DNA of 64,000 bases from CAUPWF01 sp964367685 (GCA_964367685.1 CAYIYM010000011.1:1-64000), one strand, 5' to 3'. Counted from the first letter of the stretch, positions 52,844-63,182 are shown. Notes: a model not told the origin generated them from the letters alone. Program-made: numbers and translations.

Positions 52844-53953
52844 ATGAAAATTTTATGCACTAAATCTAATCTTGCAAAAGGAGTTAGTATTGTTTCGAAA
52901 GCTGTTCCTTCTAAAACAACTATGCCAATCTTAGAATGTATTCTTATTGACTGTTCTACAGATGTTATTAAACTTACAGCCAATGATATGGAACTAGGTA
53001 TCGAAACAATTATTGAAGGAGATATCATAGATAGAGGAATTATTGCTATAGATGCAAAATTATTTTCAGAGATTGTAAGAAAATTACCTGACAATGAAAT
53101 ACTTATTGAAACAAGTGATGATCTTATAACAACGATAACTTGTGAAAAAGCTAAATTTAATATTAGCTCTAAATCAGGAGCAGATTTTTCTTATTTGCCT
53201 TACATTGAGAGAGAAGAATACATTCAATTATCTGAATTTACTTTGAAAGAAGTTATTAGACAAACAATATTTTCAATAGCAGATAACGAAAGTAATAAAT
53301 TAATGACTGGTGAGTTATTTGAAATCAATGAAAATATGTTAAGAGTAGTTTCACTTGATGGACATAGAATATCACAAAGAAATATTGAGTTAAAAGAATT
53401 TTACTCTAACAAAAAAGTGATTGTTCCAGGAAAGACACTTCAAGAAGTAAGTAAGATACTTACTGGAGAAACTACAAAAGATGTAAAAATGTATCTTACT
53501 AATAACCACATTGTATTTGAGTTTGAAAATACAATGGTTGTTTCACGTTTAATTGATGGAGAATATTTTAATGTAAATCAAATGATGTCCCACGATTACA
53601 ACACAAAAGTAACAATTAATAAAAAAGAATTATTAAGTTGTATTGATAGAGCAACTCTTCTTGTAAAAGAAGGAGATAAAAAACCAATTATTATAAACAT
53701 GATTGAAGGCTCTATGGAATTAAAAATAAAGTCACAAATAGGAACAATGGATGAAGAAATAACAATCAACAAAGAGGGACAAGACCTTATGATAGGATTT
53801 AATCCTAGATTTTTAATTGATGCACTACGTGTTATTGATGATGAAGAAGTATCTATTTATTTCTTAAATGCAAAGGCTCCTTGTTTTATTCGTGATGAAA
53901 AAGAAAATTATACTTATTTAATTTTACCAGTTAATTTCAATGTTGGAGCTTAA
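52844..53953 (+). CDS. dnaN: DNA polymerase III beta subunit (sliding clamp)
   Basis: Forms the ring that holds DNA polymerase III on DNA. The 369-residue protein has the three clamp domains; MPILECILID in the first, LRVVSLDGHRISQRN in the second, and the C-terminal YTYLILPVNF are typical. A good GGAG lies before the ATG. It is the first gene after oriC part 2. Confidence 0.97.
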   Translation: MKILCTKSNLAKGVSIVSKAVPSKTTMPILECILIDCSTDVIKLTANDMELGIETIIEGDIIDRGIIAIDAKLFSEIVRKLPDNEILIETSDDLITTITCEKAKFNISSKSGADFSYLPYIEREEYIQLSEFTLKEVIRQTIFSIADNESNKLMTGELFEINENMLRVVSLDGHRISQRNIELKEFYSNKKVIVPGKTLQEVSKILTGETTKDVKMYLTNNHIVFEFENTMVVSRLIDGEYFNVNQMMSHDYNTKVTINKKELLSCIDRATLLVKEGDKKPIIINMIEGSMELKIKSQIGTMDEEITINKEGQDLMIGFNPRFLIDALRVIDDEEVSIYFLNAKAPCFIRDEKENYTYLILPVNFNVGA

Positions 53954-53966
53954 GGTAGGAGATAAA

Positions 53967-54182
53967 ATGGAAGTTATAAAAATTAGAGAAAAAGACGAAT
54001 ATATAAAATTAGGACAAGCAATTAAAGCAGCTGGTTTTGTTGATTCAGGTGTGATTGCAAAACTTGTTATTCAAGATGGATTAGTAAAGGTAAATGGACA
54101 AGTTGAAATGCAAAGAGGAAAGAAATTATACGGTGGAGAAATCGTATCTTTCGAAGGAGAAGAAATAAAAATTGAAGCTTAA
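53967..54182 (+). CDS. yaaA: S4-domain RNA-binding protein YaaA
   Basis: A 71-residue S4-like RNA-binding protein always found between dnaN and recF in Firmicutes. The signature is IKLGQAIKAAGFVDSGVIAK...I..G.VKVNG. I use the ATG at 53967 with GGAG 6 nt upstream instead of an earlier in-frame start that overlaps dnaN. It overlaps the recF start by 11 nt. Confidence 0.92.
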   Translation: MEVIKIREKDEYIKLGQAIKAAGFVDSGVIAKLVIQDGLVKVNGQVEMQRGKKLYGGEIVSFEGEEIKIEA

Positions 54183-55266
54183 ATCTTTGAAGTTACATAA
54201 TTTTAGAAATTATGATTATCTGAAAATAGATTTGGATGAAAATACCAATATATTCTACGGAGATAATGCACAAGGAAAGACAAATATTCTCGAGGCTATT
54301 TATTTTTCAGCAACCTCTAAATCACACAGAGGATCTAAAGACAGAGATATCATTCGATTTGAAGAGGATGAATCTCACATCGAAACTATTATTTCAAAAA
54401 AAGAAAAATCTTTTGTTATAGATATGCATTTGAAAAAAAATAGTCCAAAAGGAATAGCAATTAATAAAATTCCGATCAAGAAAGCAAGTGAATTGTTCGG
54501 AATTATTAATATTGTTTTCTTTTCTCCTGAAGATTTAAATATTATAAAAAATGGACCTTCTGAGAGAAGAAGATTCGTAGATTTGGAATTATCACAGCTA
54601 GATAAAGTGTATCTTAGTAATTTGTCCAATTACAATCGCATTGTAAATCAAAGAAATAAATTATTAAAAGATGCATATGGCAATCAACAATTACTAGAAA
54701 CCCTTGAAATATGGGATATTCAATTAATTGATTATGGAAATAAAGTAATTGAAAGAAGAGAATTATTCATTGATCAAATAAATAATATAATCAATGAAAT
54801 TCATTATAAATTATCAGGAAAAAGAGAAAGATTGAAATTGATTTACGAGAAAAGCAATGGAGATAATAATCTGGAATTTTGTATAAATAAATACAGAAGT
54901 AGGGATTTAAAGATGAAAAGTACATCCGTTGGTCCACATAGAGATGATATTGCTTTTATGTTAAATGGTATTGATATTCGTAAATTTGGTTCCCAAGGTC
55001 AACAAAGAACAGCAGCTTTATCGCTTAAAATGGCCGAAATAGAATTAGTAAAATTAATAACCAAAGAAACACCAATTTTATTATTAGATGATGTTTTATC
55101 AGAATTAGACAAAAACAGACAAAATTATTTGTTAGAGAGTATAAAAGATATTCAAACATTGATTACATGTACTGGAGTTGATGAATTTGTTAAACACAGA
55201 TTTAATATAGATAAAGTATTTTATGTAGATAATGGGCAAGTTGTAAGAGAAAGTAAGGAGGATTAA
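54172..55266 (+). CDS. recF: DNA replication and repair protein RecF
   Basis: SMC-like ATPase that helps load RecA at gaps. The 364-residue protein starts with the conserved LKLHNFRNY, then Walker A GDNAQGKTNILEA (about residues 30-42), the signature KFGSQGQQRTAALSLK, and Walker B ILLLDDVLSELD. The start is a TTG at 54172, inside the yaaA stop region; the conserved N-terminus supports it. No remB-type gene separates it from gyrB. Confidence 0.96.
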   Translation: MKLKSLKLHNFRNYDYLKIDLDENTNIFYGDNAQGKTNILEAIYFSATSKSHRGSKDRDIIRFEEDESHIETIISKKEKSFVIDMHLKKNSPKGIAINKIPIKKASELFGIINIVFFSPEDLNIIKNGPSERRRFVDLELSQLDKVYLSNLSNYNRIVNQRNKLLKDAYGNQQLLETLEIWDIQLIDYGNKVIERRELFIDQINNIINEIHYKLSGKRERLKLIYEKSNGDNNLEFCINKYRSRDLKMKSTSVGPHRDDIAFMLNGIDIRKFGSQGQQRTAALSLKMAEIELVKLITKETPILLLDDVLSELDKNRQNYLLESIKDIQTLITCTGVDEFVKHRFNIDKVFYVDNGQVVRESKED

Positions 55267-55267
55267 C

Positions 55268-57184
55268 ATGAGCGCAGAATATGGTGCAGATCAGATCCAG
55301 ATATTAGAAGGATTAGAAGCAGTTAGAAAGAGACCAGGTATGTATATTGGTAGCACTTCTCTCAGAGGACTTCATCACTTGGTTTATGAGATTGTGGATA
55401 ATTCAGTAGACGAAGCATTAGCAGGATATTGTGATACAATCGACATTTCTATCAACAAAGATAATTCAATAACAGTTGTAGATAATGGACGTGGTATTCC
55501 AGTTGGAATCAATCAAAAAGCAGGACTTCCTGCTGTAGAAGTTGTATTTACAGTACTTCATGCCGGAGGAAAATTCGGTGGCGGTGGATACAAAGTATCA
55601 GGTGGTCTTCATGGGGTAGGGGCGTCAGTTGTTAATGCTCTTTCTGTATGGTTAGAAGTAGAAATTAGAAGAGAAGGAAAAGTATACAAACAACGTTATG
55701 AAAGAGGGAACGTAATGTACCCACTTAAGGAAGTTGGAACATGCCTTCTTGAAGAATCAGGTACAACAGTTACTTTTTTACCAGATGCAGAAATATTTGA
55801 AGAAACAATATTTGATTATAATACATTAAAGCAAAGATTTAGAGAAATGGCATTTTTAACAAAGAATCTTCGAATCATTATAAGAGATAAAAGAGAAGAA
55901 GAGGAAAGAAAAAAAGAATTCCATTATGAGGGAGGTATTAAGCAGTTTGTAGAATACCTTAATAAGAGTAAATCAGCTATTTATGACCATATTATTTATT
56001 GTGAAGGAAATGTAAATAATGTTTATGTTGAAGTAGCAATGCAACATAATGATTCTTATAGTGATAATACTTATGGTTTTGTAAACAATATTACAACTCC
56101 AGAAGGAGGAACACATATTGTAGGATTCCGTAATGCAATCACAAAGACTTTTAATGATTATGCTAGGAAAAATAGATTATTAAAAGAAAATGAACCAAAT
56201 CTTTCAGGAGAGGACATTCGTGAAGGTTTGACAGCTATTATTAGTGTAAAGATTGAAGATCCTCAATTTGAAGGACAAACAAAGCAAAAATTAGGGAATA
56301 GTGAAGCACGTGGAGCTGTTGATAATATTGTAAGTAATCAATTACAAATATTCTTAGAGCAAAATCCTGCAGTAGCAAGGTTAACAGTTGAAAAATCTTT
56401 GATGGCTCAAAGAGCTCGTGATGCAGCTCGTAAAGCTCGTGATTTAACACGTAGAAAATCAGCACTTGAGGGAATGGCTTTACCAGGTAAATTAGCAGAT
56501 TGTTCAGATAAAGATCCAGCAAATTGTGAAATTTACATAGTAGAGGGAGACTCTGCGGGTGGGTCAGCAAAGACTGCACGAAGCAGAGCAACACAAGCAA
56601 TTTTGCCACTTAGAGGTAAAATATTAAATGTTGAGAAAGCAAGATTAGACAAAATATATGCAAATAACGAAATAAAAGCTTTGATTACAGCATTTGGAAC
56701 AGGAATACATGATGATTTTGATATTTCTAAATTAAGATATCATAAAATTATTATTATGACTGATGCCGATGTAGATGGATCACACATTAGTACTTTATTG
56801 TTGACATTCTTATACCGCTTTATGCCTGAATTAATTAAAGGAGGTTATGTATATTTAGCACAACCACCTCTTTATAAAGTTGAGAAGAGTAAAAAAGAAT
56901 GGTATGCATATAGTGATGCAGAATTAGATAAAATTCTTTCAGATATTGGAAGAGATGGAAATAATAAAATCCAGCGTTACAAAGGATTAGGAGAGATGGA
57001 TGCAGACCAATTATGGGATACAACTATGGATCCAGAACATCGTGTATTACTTAGAGTAACTATGGATGAAGAATCTTCATCAGAATTAGATTTAACATTT
57101 ACTACATTAATGGGAGACAAAGTAGAACCACGTAGAGAATTTATTGAAGAAAATGCGAAATACGTTAAGAACCTTGATGTGTAG
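55268..57184 (+). CDS. gyrB: DNA gyrase subunit B
   Basis: ATPase subunit of gyrase. GHKL domain with VDNSVDEALAGYCD and DNGRGIPV, then transducer (QTKQKLGNSEARGAVD) and Toprim region with EGDSAGGSAK and the PLRGKILNVEKAR segment; the acidic triad is in MTDADVDGSHI. It is 638 aa, normal for Gram-positives. The start is 1 nt after the recF stop, with AAGGAGG upstream inside recF. Confidence 0.98.
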   Translation: MSAEYGADQIQILEGLEAVRKRPGMYIGSTSLRGLHHLVYEIVDNSVDEALAGYCDTIDISINKDNSITVVDNGRGIPVGINQKAGLPAVEVVFTVLHAGGKFGGGGYKVSGGLHGVGASVVNALSVWLEVEIRREGKVYKQRYERGNVMYPLKEVGTCLLEESGTTVTFLPDAEIFEETIFDYNTLKQRFREMAFLTKNLRIIIRDKREEEERKKEFHYEGGIKQFVEYLNKSKSAIYDHIIYCEGNVNNVYVEVAMQHNDSYSDNTYGFVNNITTPEGGTHIVGFRNAITKTFNDYARKNRLLKENEPNLSGEDIREGLTAIISVKIEDPQFEGQTKQKLGNSEARGAVDNIVSNQLQIFLEQNPAVARLTVEKSLMAQRARDAARKARDLTRRKSALEGMALPGKLADCSDKDPANCEIYIVEGDSAGGSAKTARSRATQAILPLRGKILNVEKARLDKIYANNEIKALITAFGTGIHDDFDISKLRYHKIIIMTDADVDGSHISTLLLTFLYRFMPELIKGGYVYLAQPPLYKVEKSKKEWYAYSDAELDKILSDIGRDGNNKIQRYKGLGEMDADQLWDTTMDPEHRVLLRVTMDEESSSELDLTFTTLMGDKVEPRREFIEENAKYVKNLDV

Positions 57185-57203
57185 CAAATAGGAGGAATAA
57201 AAA

Positions 57204-59777
57204 GTGATAGATAATATGTTTGATAAAGTGCATGATGTCGATCTTAAGAAAACTATGGAGAATTCTTATATTGATTATGCTATGAGTGTTATTGCTTCAA
57301 GAGCATTACCTGATGTTAGGGATGGATTGAAGCCAGTACAACGTAGAATACTTTACTCAATGATTGAGTTAAATAATGGTCCAGATAAACCACACAGAAA
57401 GTGTGCACGTATTGTCGGAGATACTATGGGTAAGTATCACCCTCATGGTGATAGTTCTATTTATGGTGCTATGGTTAATATGGCACAAGAATGGTCAACA
57501 AGATATCCATTAGTAGATGGACATGGAAACTTCGGATCTGTGGATGGAGACGGAGCTGCTGCGATGCGTTATACAGAAGCACGTATGAGTAAAATTTCTA
57601 TGGAATTAACTGCAGATATTAATAAAGATACTGTTGATTTTGCGCCAAACTTTGACGAGACAGAAAAAGAGCCAACTGTACTTCCTTCAAGATATCCAAA
57701 TCTTCTTGTAAATGGTACAACTGGTATAGCTGTTGGTATGGCAACAAATATTCCACCTCATAATCTGCGAGAAATTATTGGAGCAGTAGTTAAAATTATT
57801 GATGATGAGATTGAAAGAGAAGAAGACCCAACAAGAGCTAAAACTACAATTGAAGATATTTTGGAAATTGTAAAAGGCCCTGATTTTCCAACAGGAGCAA
57901 CAATTCTTGGAACAAGAGGTATAGAAGAAGCATACAGAACAGGGCGAGGTAAAGTACGTGTTCGTGCAGTGACTGACATAGAGCCTATGAATAATGGGAA
58001 GAGTAGAATTGTTGTAACAGAATTGCCATATATGGTAAATAAGGCTCGTTTAATAGAGAAAATTGCAGAGTTGGTTCGTGATAAAAAAGTAGATGGTATC
58101 ACAGAATTAAGTGATCAATCAAACAGAGAAGGTATGAGAATTTGTATTGAACTTCGTAGAGATGTAAATGCAAATGTTTTATTAAATCAATTATATAAGC
58201 ATACACAATTACAAGATACATTTGGAGTAATTATGCTTGCTCTTGTTAATAATGAACCTCGCGTTATGAATATTCTTGAAATGTTAAGTTATTATTTACT
58301 TCACCAAGAAGAAGTAGTAACAAGAAGAACAAAGTATGAGTTAAATAAAGCAGAAGAGCGTGCTCATATTTTACAAGGATTATTAATTGCTTTAGATAAT
58401 ATTGATGAAGTAATTAAAATTATTAGAGCAGCAAGCAATGTTACAATTGCGAAAGCAGAATTAATAAAAGCTTTTGATTTATCAGAAGTACAAGCACAAG
58501 CGATTGTAGATATGAGACTTCGTGCTCTAACAGGATTAGAAAGAGAAAAACTTGAGAAAGAATTTAATGAGTTAATGGCAAGAATTAATGAGTTAAAAGC
58601 AATCTTAGGGGATCGTAAATTATTATTAGCATTAATTCGCGAAGAAATTATGATAATTGAAGCTAAGTTTGGTGATGAAAGAAGAACATCAATCGGATTT
58701 GATGAATATGATATTTCAATGGAAGACTTAATTCCAAAAGAAAACGTTGTAATTACCATGACAAAATTAGGTTATATAAAACGTATGACAACAGATACAT
58801 TTAAGAGCCAAAATAGAGGTGGTAAGGGAATCAAAGGAATGCAAACAATCGATGAGGATTACATCGAGGAATTAATCATGACTTCTACACATCATTATAT
58901 TATGTTCTTCACAAATACAGGTCGCGTTTATCGAATGAAGGCTTACGAAATTCCTGAAGCAAGTAGAACTGCTCGTGGAACTGCAATTATTAATTTATTA
59001 TTGTTACAGCCAAATGAAAAGATAACTTCTGTAATAGCTATAAATGAATATAAAGAAGGACAGTATTTATTCATGGCAACAAAGAAAGGTCTTGTGAAGA
59101 AAACACCAATTACTGATTATGCGAATGTTAGAAAAACAGGATTAGCAGCAATTACACTTCGTGAAGAAGATGAGTTGATTGAAGTTAAATTTACTGATAA
59201 TGAAAAAGATATAATCCTTGTTACAAAATATGGACAGTGTATTAGATTTAGTGAAAAAGATGTACGTTCAACAGGAAGAACTTCTATGGGTGTTCGAGGT
59301 ATGAACTTAAGTGATAGAGATGAAGTAGTAGGAATGCAAATGAATACACAAGGAAATGCTCTATTATTTGTTTCAGAAAAAGGAATGGGCAAGCGTACAT
59401 TGATGGATGACTTCTCACCACAAAATAGAGGTGGTAAAGGAGTTAAATGTTATAAAATCACTGAAAAAACTGGAAATCTTGTAGGAGTAAAAGCAGTAGA
59501 TAAAGTGGATGAAATTATGATTATTAATACAGATGGTATTATTATACGTATGTCATGTGAAAGTATTTCATTATTTGGTAGAGTAACATCAGGTGTAAAA
59601 GTAATTAATTTATCAGATGATTCAATTGTTGCATCAATCGCTAAGGTTAGAGAACCTATCGAATCTGACAACATAGAAGAAATAGAGGACATAGATGAAT
59701 CACAAAATGTCAATGAATTACAAAATGATGATGAACCACAAAATGTCGATGAACCACAAAATCTAGAGCAGGTGTAG
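57204..59777 (+). CDS. gyrA: DNA gyrase subunit A
   Basis: Breakage-reunion subunit of gyrase. The N-terminal domain has YAMSVIASRALPDVRDGLKP and the catalytic tyrosine in AAAMRYTEARMS. The quinolone region reads HPHGDSSIYGAM, with the sensitive-type serine. The C-terminal wrapping domain carries the GyrA box QNRGGKGIKGM and a second GGKGVK copy. The final 30 residues are an acidic tail with repeated DEPQN units. It starts with GTG 20 nt after gyrB, with GGAGG upstream. Confidence 0.98.
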   Translation: MIDNMFDKVHDVDLKKTMENSYIDYAMSVIASRALPDVRDGLKPVQRRILYSMIELNNGPDKPHRKCARIVGDTMGKYHPHGDSSIYGAMVNMAQEWSTRYPLVDGHGNFGSVDGDGAAAMRYTEARMSKISMELTADINKDTVDFAPNFDETEKEPTVLPSRYPNLLVNGTTGIAVGMATNIPPHNLREIIGAVVKIIDDEIEREEDPTRAKTTIEDILEIVKGPDFPTGATILGTRGIEEAYRTGRGKVRVRAVTDIEPMNNGKSRIVVTELPYMVNKARLIEKIAELVRDKKVDGITELSDQSNREGMRICIELRRDVNANVLLNQLYKHTQLQDTFGVIMLALVNNEPRVMNILEMLSYYLLHQEEVVTRRTKYELNKAEERAHILQGLLIALDNIDEVIKIIRAASNVTIAKAELIKAFDLSEVQAQAIVDMRLRALTGLEREKLEKEFNELMARINELKAILGDRKLLLALIREEIMIIEAKFGDERRTSIGFDEYDISMEDLIPKENVVITMTKLGYIKRMTTDTFKSQNRGGKGIKGMQTIDEDYIEELIMTSTHHYIMFFTNTGRVYRMKAYEIPEASRTARGTAIINLLLLQPNEKITSVIAINEYKEGQYLFMATKKGLVKKTPITDYANVRKTGLAAITLREEDELIEVKFTDNEKDIILVTKYGQCIRFSEKDVRSTGRTSMGVRGMNLSDRDEVVGMQMNTQGNALLFVSEKGMGKRTLMDDFSPQNRGGKGVKCYKITEKTGNLVGVKAVDKVDEIMIINTDGIIIRMSCESISLFGRVTSGVKVINLSDDSIVASIAKVREPIESDNIEEIEDIDESQNVNELQNDDEPQNVDEPQNLEQV

Positions 59778-59780
59778 ATA

Positions 59781-61601
59781 ATGAGGAAGGCACATAGTAA
59801 ATTAAAAGAATTACTTGCTAAACATTCTGATAAAATTATGTATTTCTTAATTATAATTATAATTGGAATGACTGTACTTCCTTATCAGTATGAAAGTGAC
59901 AATGAATTAGACCCAAATTTTTATAGAAATGACGAGGTTTATTCAGGATGGTATTTTTTTAGAGATGATGTGAAAGTAAACCTGGTAGGAAACTCTTTTA
60001 TAGTGGAATCTGAGGCAAAAGAAACAGTTACTATATATAATAAACTACCAGTTATAACAGATAATAATAATACTATTTTATTCAGAAGTTCAAATCAAAA
60101 GGTAAAGGTGTATGTAGATGAAACATGCATCTATTCCTTTGGAGAAACAATGCCTATAAAATTTGTTAATACTCCTGGGAATAAATGGAACCAGATTATG
60201 CTAGATAGCAGCATGAGCGGTAGTGATATTAAAATTGAAATAACTTCTAATTATGAAAGTTTTTCAGGTCACTTTAGTTCAATTTATTTGATTCCATCTG
60301 TTGAAGTAGAAGATATTATAATTAGCAAAAGTATTTATAGAGTATTTATTGCACTATTTCTATTCTTAATAGGAGTAGCAATTATATTACTTTCAATCAT
60401 TAACTACGAAAAAGGTAATTTTAAATCCATGAACTTGAGTGGACAATTATTTGTAGTCTTGAGTATATGGCTTTTTTCAGAGAGCCAAGCAATGGGTACT
60501 ATAATAAAAGAGCCAGTTTCCATTTATTTTATTGCAATGTTCTCGTTATTGATTGCAGCAGTTCTATTCTTTAAGTATTTATATGAAAGTGATGAGAAGA
60601 ATAGAAAATTAATTCAGAACTTGATAAATATTCATATGGTTAACTTGATTGTGTGCTTTCTCATAGAAATATTTACAGAAAAAGACATTATAGAAATTAT
60701 ATTTTTTATTGTATTCGTGATTATTTCAACAATTACACTATATGTAATTGTTGCATTTCGTGATTTAGTAAAGAGTGATTTCGATGAGGAATTAAGTATT
60801 AGATTTTTACCACTTATTTTTATTGTTATAGGTGGTGCAATTGAGGGAATTAAATTAGGTGCATTAAGTAATACTGAAAATGTAGGTCTTATCTTCAGTA
60901 TTTCTATCTGTTTATATGTATTTTTTAATATAAATACATTAATGCAAGAAAGTTACAAGACAAAAAAGAATTCTATCAAATTACAAAGAGAATTATTAGA
61001 AAATAGAAGAAGACTTTTATTAAGTCAAATCAAACCACATTTTTTGTACAATGTTTTAAATTCTATCAGTGCTTTGTGTAAATTTGACCCTTTACTTGCA
61101 GACCAAGCAGTAATAAAATTTTCTCAATATTTAAGAAGTAATATGAGAAGTATTGATACAGATCAAAATATTGAATTTCTAAAAGAAATAGAACATGTGA
61201 AGAATTATGTATTCTTAGAACAGATAAGATTTAGTAAATTAAATGTAGAATACGACTTAGACTTTACAGATTTCGAAATACCTACCTTAACATTACAACC
61301 TATTATAGAGAATGCAATTAAGCATGGAGTGTCTAAAAAAACAGATGGTGGAAATGTTATTATTTCTTCAGAACTTAAAGATGATATTATTATTATTACA
61401 ATAGAAGATGATGGAGTAGGATTTGATACAAATAAGAAGAAAAAGAAAGATTCACATGGATTAATTAATATTACAAAGCGTTTAAATGATATGTGTAATG
61501 CAACTGTTACAACAGAATCACAAGAAGGAATGGGAACTAAGGTAACTGTAAGAATGCCATATATTCCAAAGGAGAAAAGCGATGAGGATATTATACGTTG
61601 A
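59781..61601 (+). CDS. LytS-type sensor histidine kinase with 7TM-DISM-like input region
   Basis: A 606-residue membrane kinase. One N-terminal membrane segment (about 18-34), an extracellular beta-rich domain (35-180) and about seven membrane segments (185-395) give a 7TMR-DISM-like input module. The kinase part has the His_kinase box SQIKPHFLYNVLNSI with His420, typical of the LytS/YesM class, and an ATPase domain with N box IENAIKHG and DDGVGF. It starts 3 nt after gyrA and overlaps the regulator gene by 20 nt, so they form a pair. The signal is unknown. Confidence 0.92.
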   Translation: MRKAHSKLKELLAKHSDKIMYFLIIIIIGMTVLPYQYESDNELDPNFYRNDEVYSGWYFFRDDVKVNLVGNSFIVESEAKETVTIYNKLPVITDNNNTILFRSSNQKVKVYVDETCIYSFGETMPIKFVNTPGNKWNQIMLDSSMSGSDIKIEITSNYESFSGHFSSIYLIPSVEVEDIIISKSIYRVFIALFLFLIGVAIILLSIINYEKGNFKSMNLSGQLFVVLSIWLFSESQAMGTIIKEPVSIYFIAMFSLLIAAVLFFKYLYESDEKNRKLIQNLINIHMVNLIVCFLIEIFTEKDIIEIIFFIVFVIISTITLYVIVAFRDLVKSDFDEELSIRFLPLIFIVIGGAIEGIKLGALSNTENVGLIFSISICLYVFFNINTLMQESYKTKKNSIKLQRELLENRRRLLLSQIKPHFLYNVLNSISALCKFDPLLADQAVIKFSQYLRSNMRSIDTDQNIEFLKEIEHVKNYVFLEQIRFSKLNVEYDLDFTDFEIPTLTLQPIIENAIKHGVSKKTDGGNVIISSELKDDIIIITIEDDGVGFDTNKKKKKDSHGLINITKRLNDMCNATVTTESQEGMGTKVTVRMPYIPKEKSDEDIIR

Positions 61602-62424
61602 TGATGAAGAATTAGCAATTCGTAATTTCGAGCATTTTATAAATAAGATTGATGGGATAACGAAGGTTACATGCACTACGAGTCCTATGAAAGCAATTGA
61701 TTTAGCTTGTATAAATGAATATGATGTAGCTTTTTTAGATATTGAAATGCCAGACATACGTGGAATAGAATTAGGAAAGAGGATACTTAATGTCCAACCC
61801 AATATAGAAATAATCTATGTTACTAGTTATGAAGATCATGCATTAGCCGCATTTCAAATAGGTGCTATTGGATATATTCTAAAGCCTTATGATCAGGAAG
61901 ATATAGAAAAAGTCTTGAAAAAAATAAGAAAAGTAGTGCCAGAAGAAAAGGTACAAGAAAAAGATGTTTCTTCTAATAAGAAAGACGAAATCTTTATTAA
62001 AACATTTGGCAGCTTTGATATATTTAAAAATAATGAACTAATTCCTATCAAAAATGCAAAAGCAAAAGAAATCTTTGCTCTTCTAGTAGATAAAAAGGGT
62101 GGATCTATGACGCCACAAATGATTTCTAATATGTTATGGGAAGACAGAGAGTATGATGCAGTAATTAAGAGTTATGTATGGCGAGCAATTAAAGAATTAA
62201 AAAAAGTTTTAGATCAACATGGAATTGCTCATATTCTACAAATAGAAAATAATTTAAAGTCTATCTATCCAGAAACATTCCTATGTGATTATTATGAAAT
62301 ATTAAATGGGAACGAAGAATACGTAGAGTTGTATAATGGATACTATATGAGTCAGTATTCTTGGGCAGAGGAAACAATACCTATCATTGAAGCTAAAATA
62401 AGAAAAATGAAAAAAAGTATGTAA
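61582..62424 (+). CDS. Response regulator with REC domain and SARP-like winged-helix output
   Basis: Partner of the preceding kinase. REC domain (residues 1-120) with the phospho-acceptor Asp53 in AFLDIEMPD, Asp7/Asp8 in YVDDEE and Lys101 in LKPYDQ. After a linker, residues 140-280 look like the SARP/OmpR-type DNA-binding winged helix followed by a short helical (BTAD-like) tail: TFGSFDIFKNNELIPI, KAKEIFALLVDKKGG and WRAIKELKKVL. Kinases of the LytS class usually pair with LytTR or AraC outputs, so this output is less common. Confidence 0.88.
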   Translation: MRILYVDDEELAIRNFEHFINKIDGITKVTCTTSPMKAIDLACINEYDVAFLDIEMPDIRGIELGKRILNVQPNIEIIYVTSYEDHALAAFQIGAIGYILKPYDQEDIEKVLKKIRKVVPEEKVQEKDVSSNKKDEIFIKTFGSFDIFKNNELIPIKNAKAKEIFALLVDKKGGSMTPQMISNMLWEDREYDAVIKSYVWRAIKELKKVLDQHGIAHILQIENNLKSIYPETFLCDYYEILNGNEEYVELYNGYYMSQYSWAEETIPIIEAKIRKMKKSM

Positions 62425-62441
62425 TTTTAGTTGATGTGAAA

Positions 62442-62475
62442 ATCCCTTTTATCTTCTTGTAAGATAAAAGGGGAT
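62442..62475. other. Intercistronic stem-loop before the HAD gene
   Basis: ATCCCTTTTATCTT and AAGATAAAAGGGGAT pair (one bulged G) around CTTGT. It lies between the regulator stop and the GGAGGAG ribosome site of the next gene. No T-run follows on the plus strand, so it is more likely an RNA-processing or stability element than a terminator. Confidence 0.5.
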
Positions 62476-62490
62476 AAATAGGAGGAGTAA

Positions 62491-63105
62491 ATGTCACAAA
62501 TTAAAAATATAGTTTTTGATATCGGTAATGTATTAGCAGCATTTAAGTGGAAATCAAAATTAATAGAAATTGGATTATCAGAAGAAGTAGTAGATGAACT
62601 AGGGGAAAAAATATTTAAGACAGATATTTGGCTAGATCGAGATAGAGGAACAAGATCAGAACTAGAGTATATGGCAATGTTTATATATGAGGTCCCACAT
62701 TTGGAAGAAGAAATTAGAATTCTATTTGATAATATAACAGAATTAGTTGTGGAATATGAATACTCTAGCGAATGGGTGAAAACTATAAAAGAACAGGGCT
62801 ATCATACATTTTTACTATCAAATTATAGTAAGGTGAGTTTTGAAAATGATGCACGAAAATTCAAATTTTTAGAGCATATTGAAGGTGGTGTAATATCTTA
62901 CCAAGTAAAAAGAGTAAAACCAGAGCCTACTATATATAATATATTACTAGATAAATACAATATAAAAGCAGAAGAAAGTTTGTTTATAGATGATTTAGCA
63001 GTTAATATAGAGGCAGCTAAAAAATTAGGTTTTAGAACAATACATGCAACTACTCATGAAGAAGTTATTAAGGAATTAGAAAAATTAGGAATAAAGTCTT
63101 CATAG
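62491..63105 (+). CDS. HAD-superfamily (subclass IA) phosphatase
   Basis: A 204-residue soluble phosphatase-like protein. Motif I is VFDIGNVL (nucleophile Asp10; the second position is Gly-Asn instead of the usual D.D, as in YihX-like sugar-phosphate phosphatases). Motif II is LLSNYS, motif III the lysine in RVKPEPTIY, motif IV LFIDDLAVNIEAAK. Substrate unknown. Good ribosome site (AGGAGG) before the ATG. Confidence 0.9.
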   Translation: MSQIKNIVFDIGNVLAAFKWKSKLIEIGLSEEVVDELGEKIFKTDIWLDRDRGTRSELEYMAMFIYEVPHLEEEIRILFDNITELVVEYEYSSEWVKTIKEQGYHTFLLSNYSKVSFENDARKFKFLEHIEGGVISYQVKRVKPEPTIYNILLDKYNIKAEESLFIDDLAVNIEAAKKLGFRTIHATTHEEVIKELEKLGIKSS

Positions 63106-63182
63106 TCCAAGAAGAAAGAAAATAGTAAATTAGAGGAATGATGTAAGTGCATAAGAAATCATAAAATGAATAGGAAAAAAAT

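Noticed and set aside
58364..58759. Minus-strand open frame of 131 codons opposite gyrA
   Set aside because: Complete overlap with a secure essential gene; serine/isoleucine-rich shadow composition.
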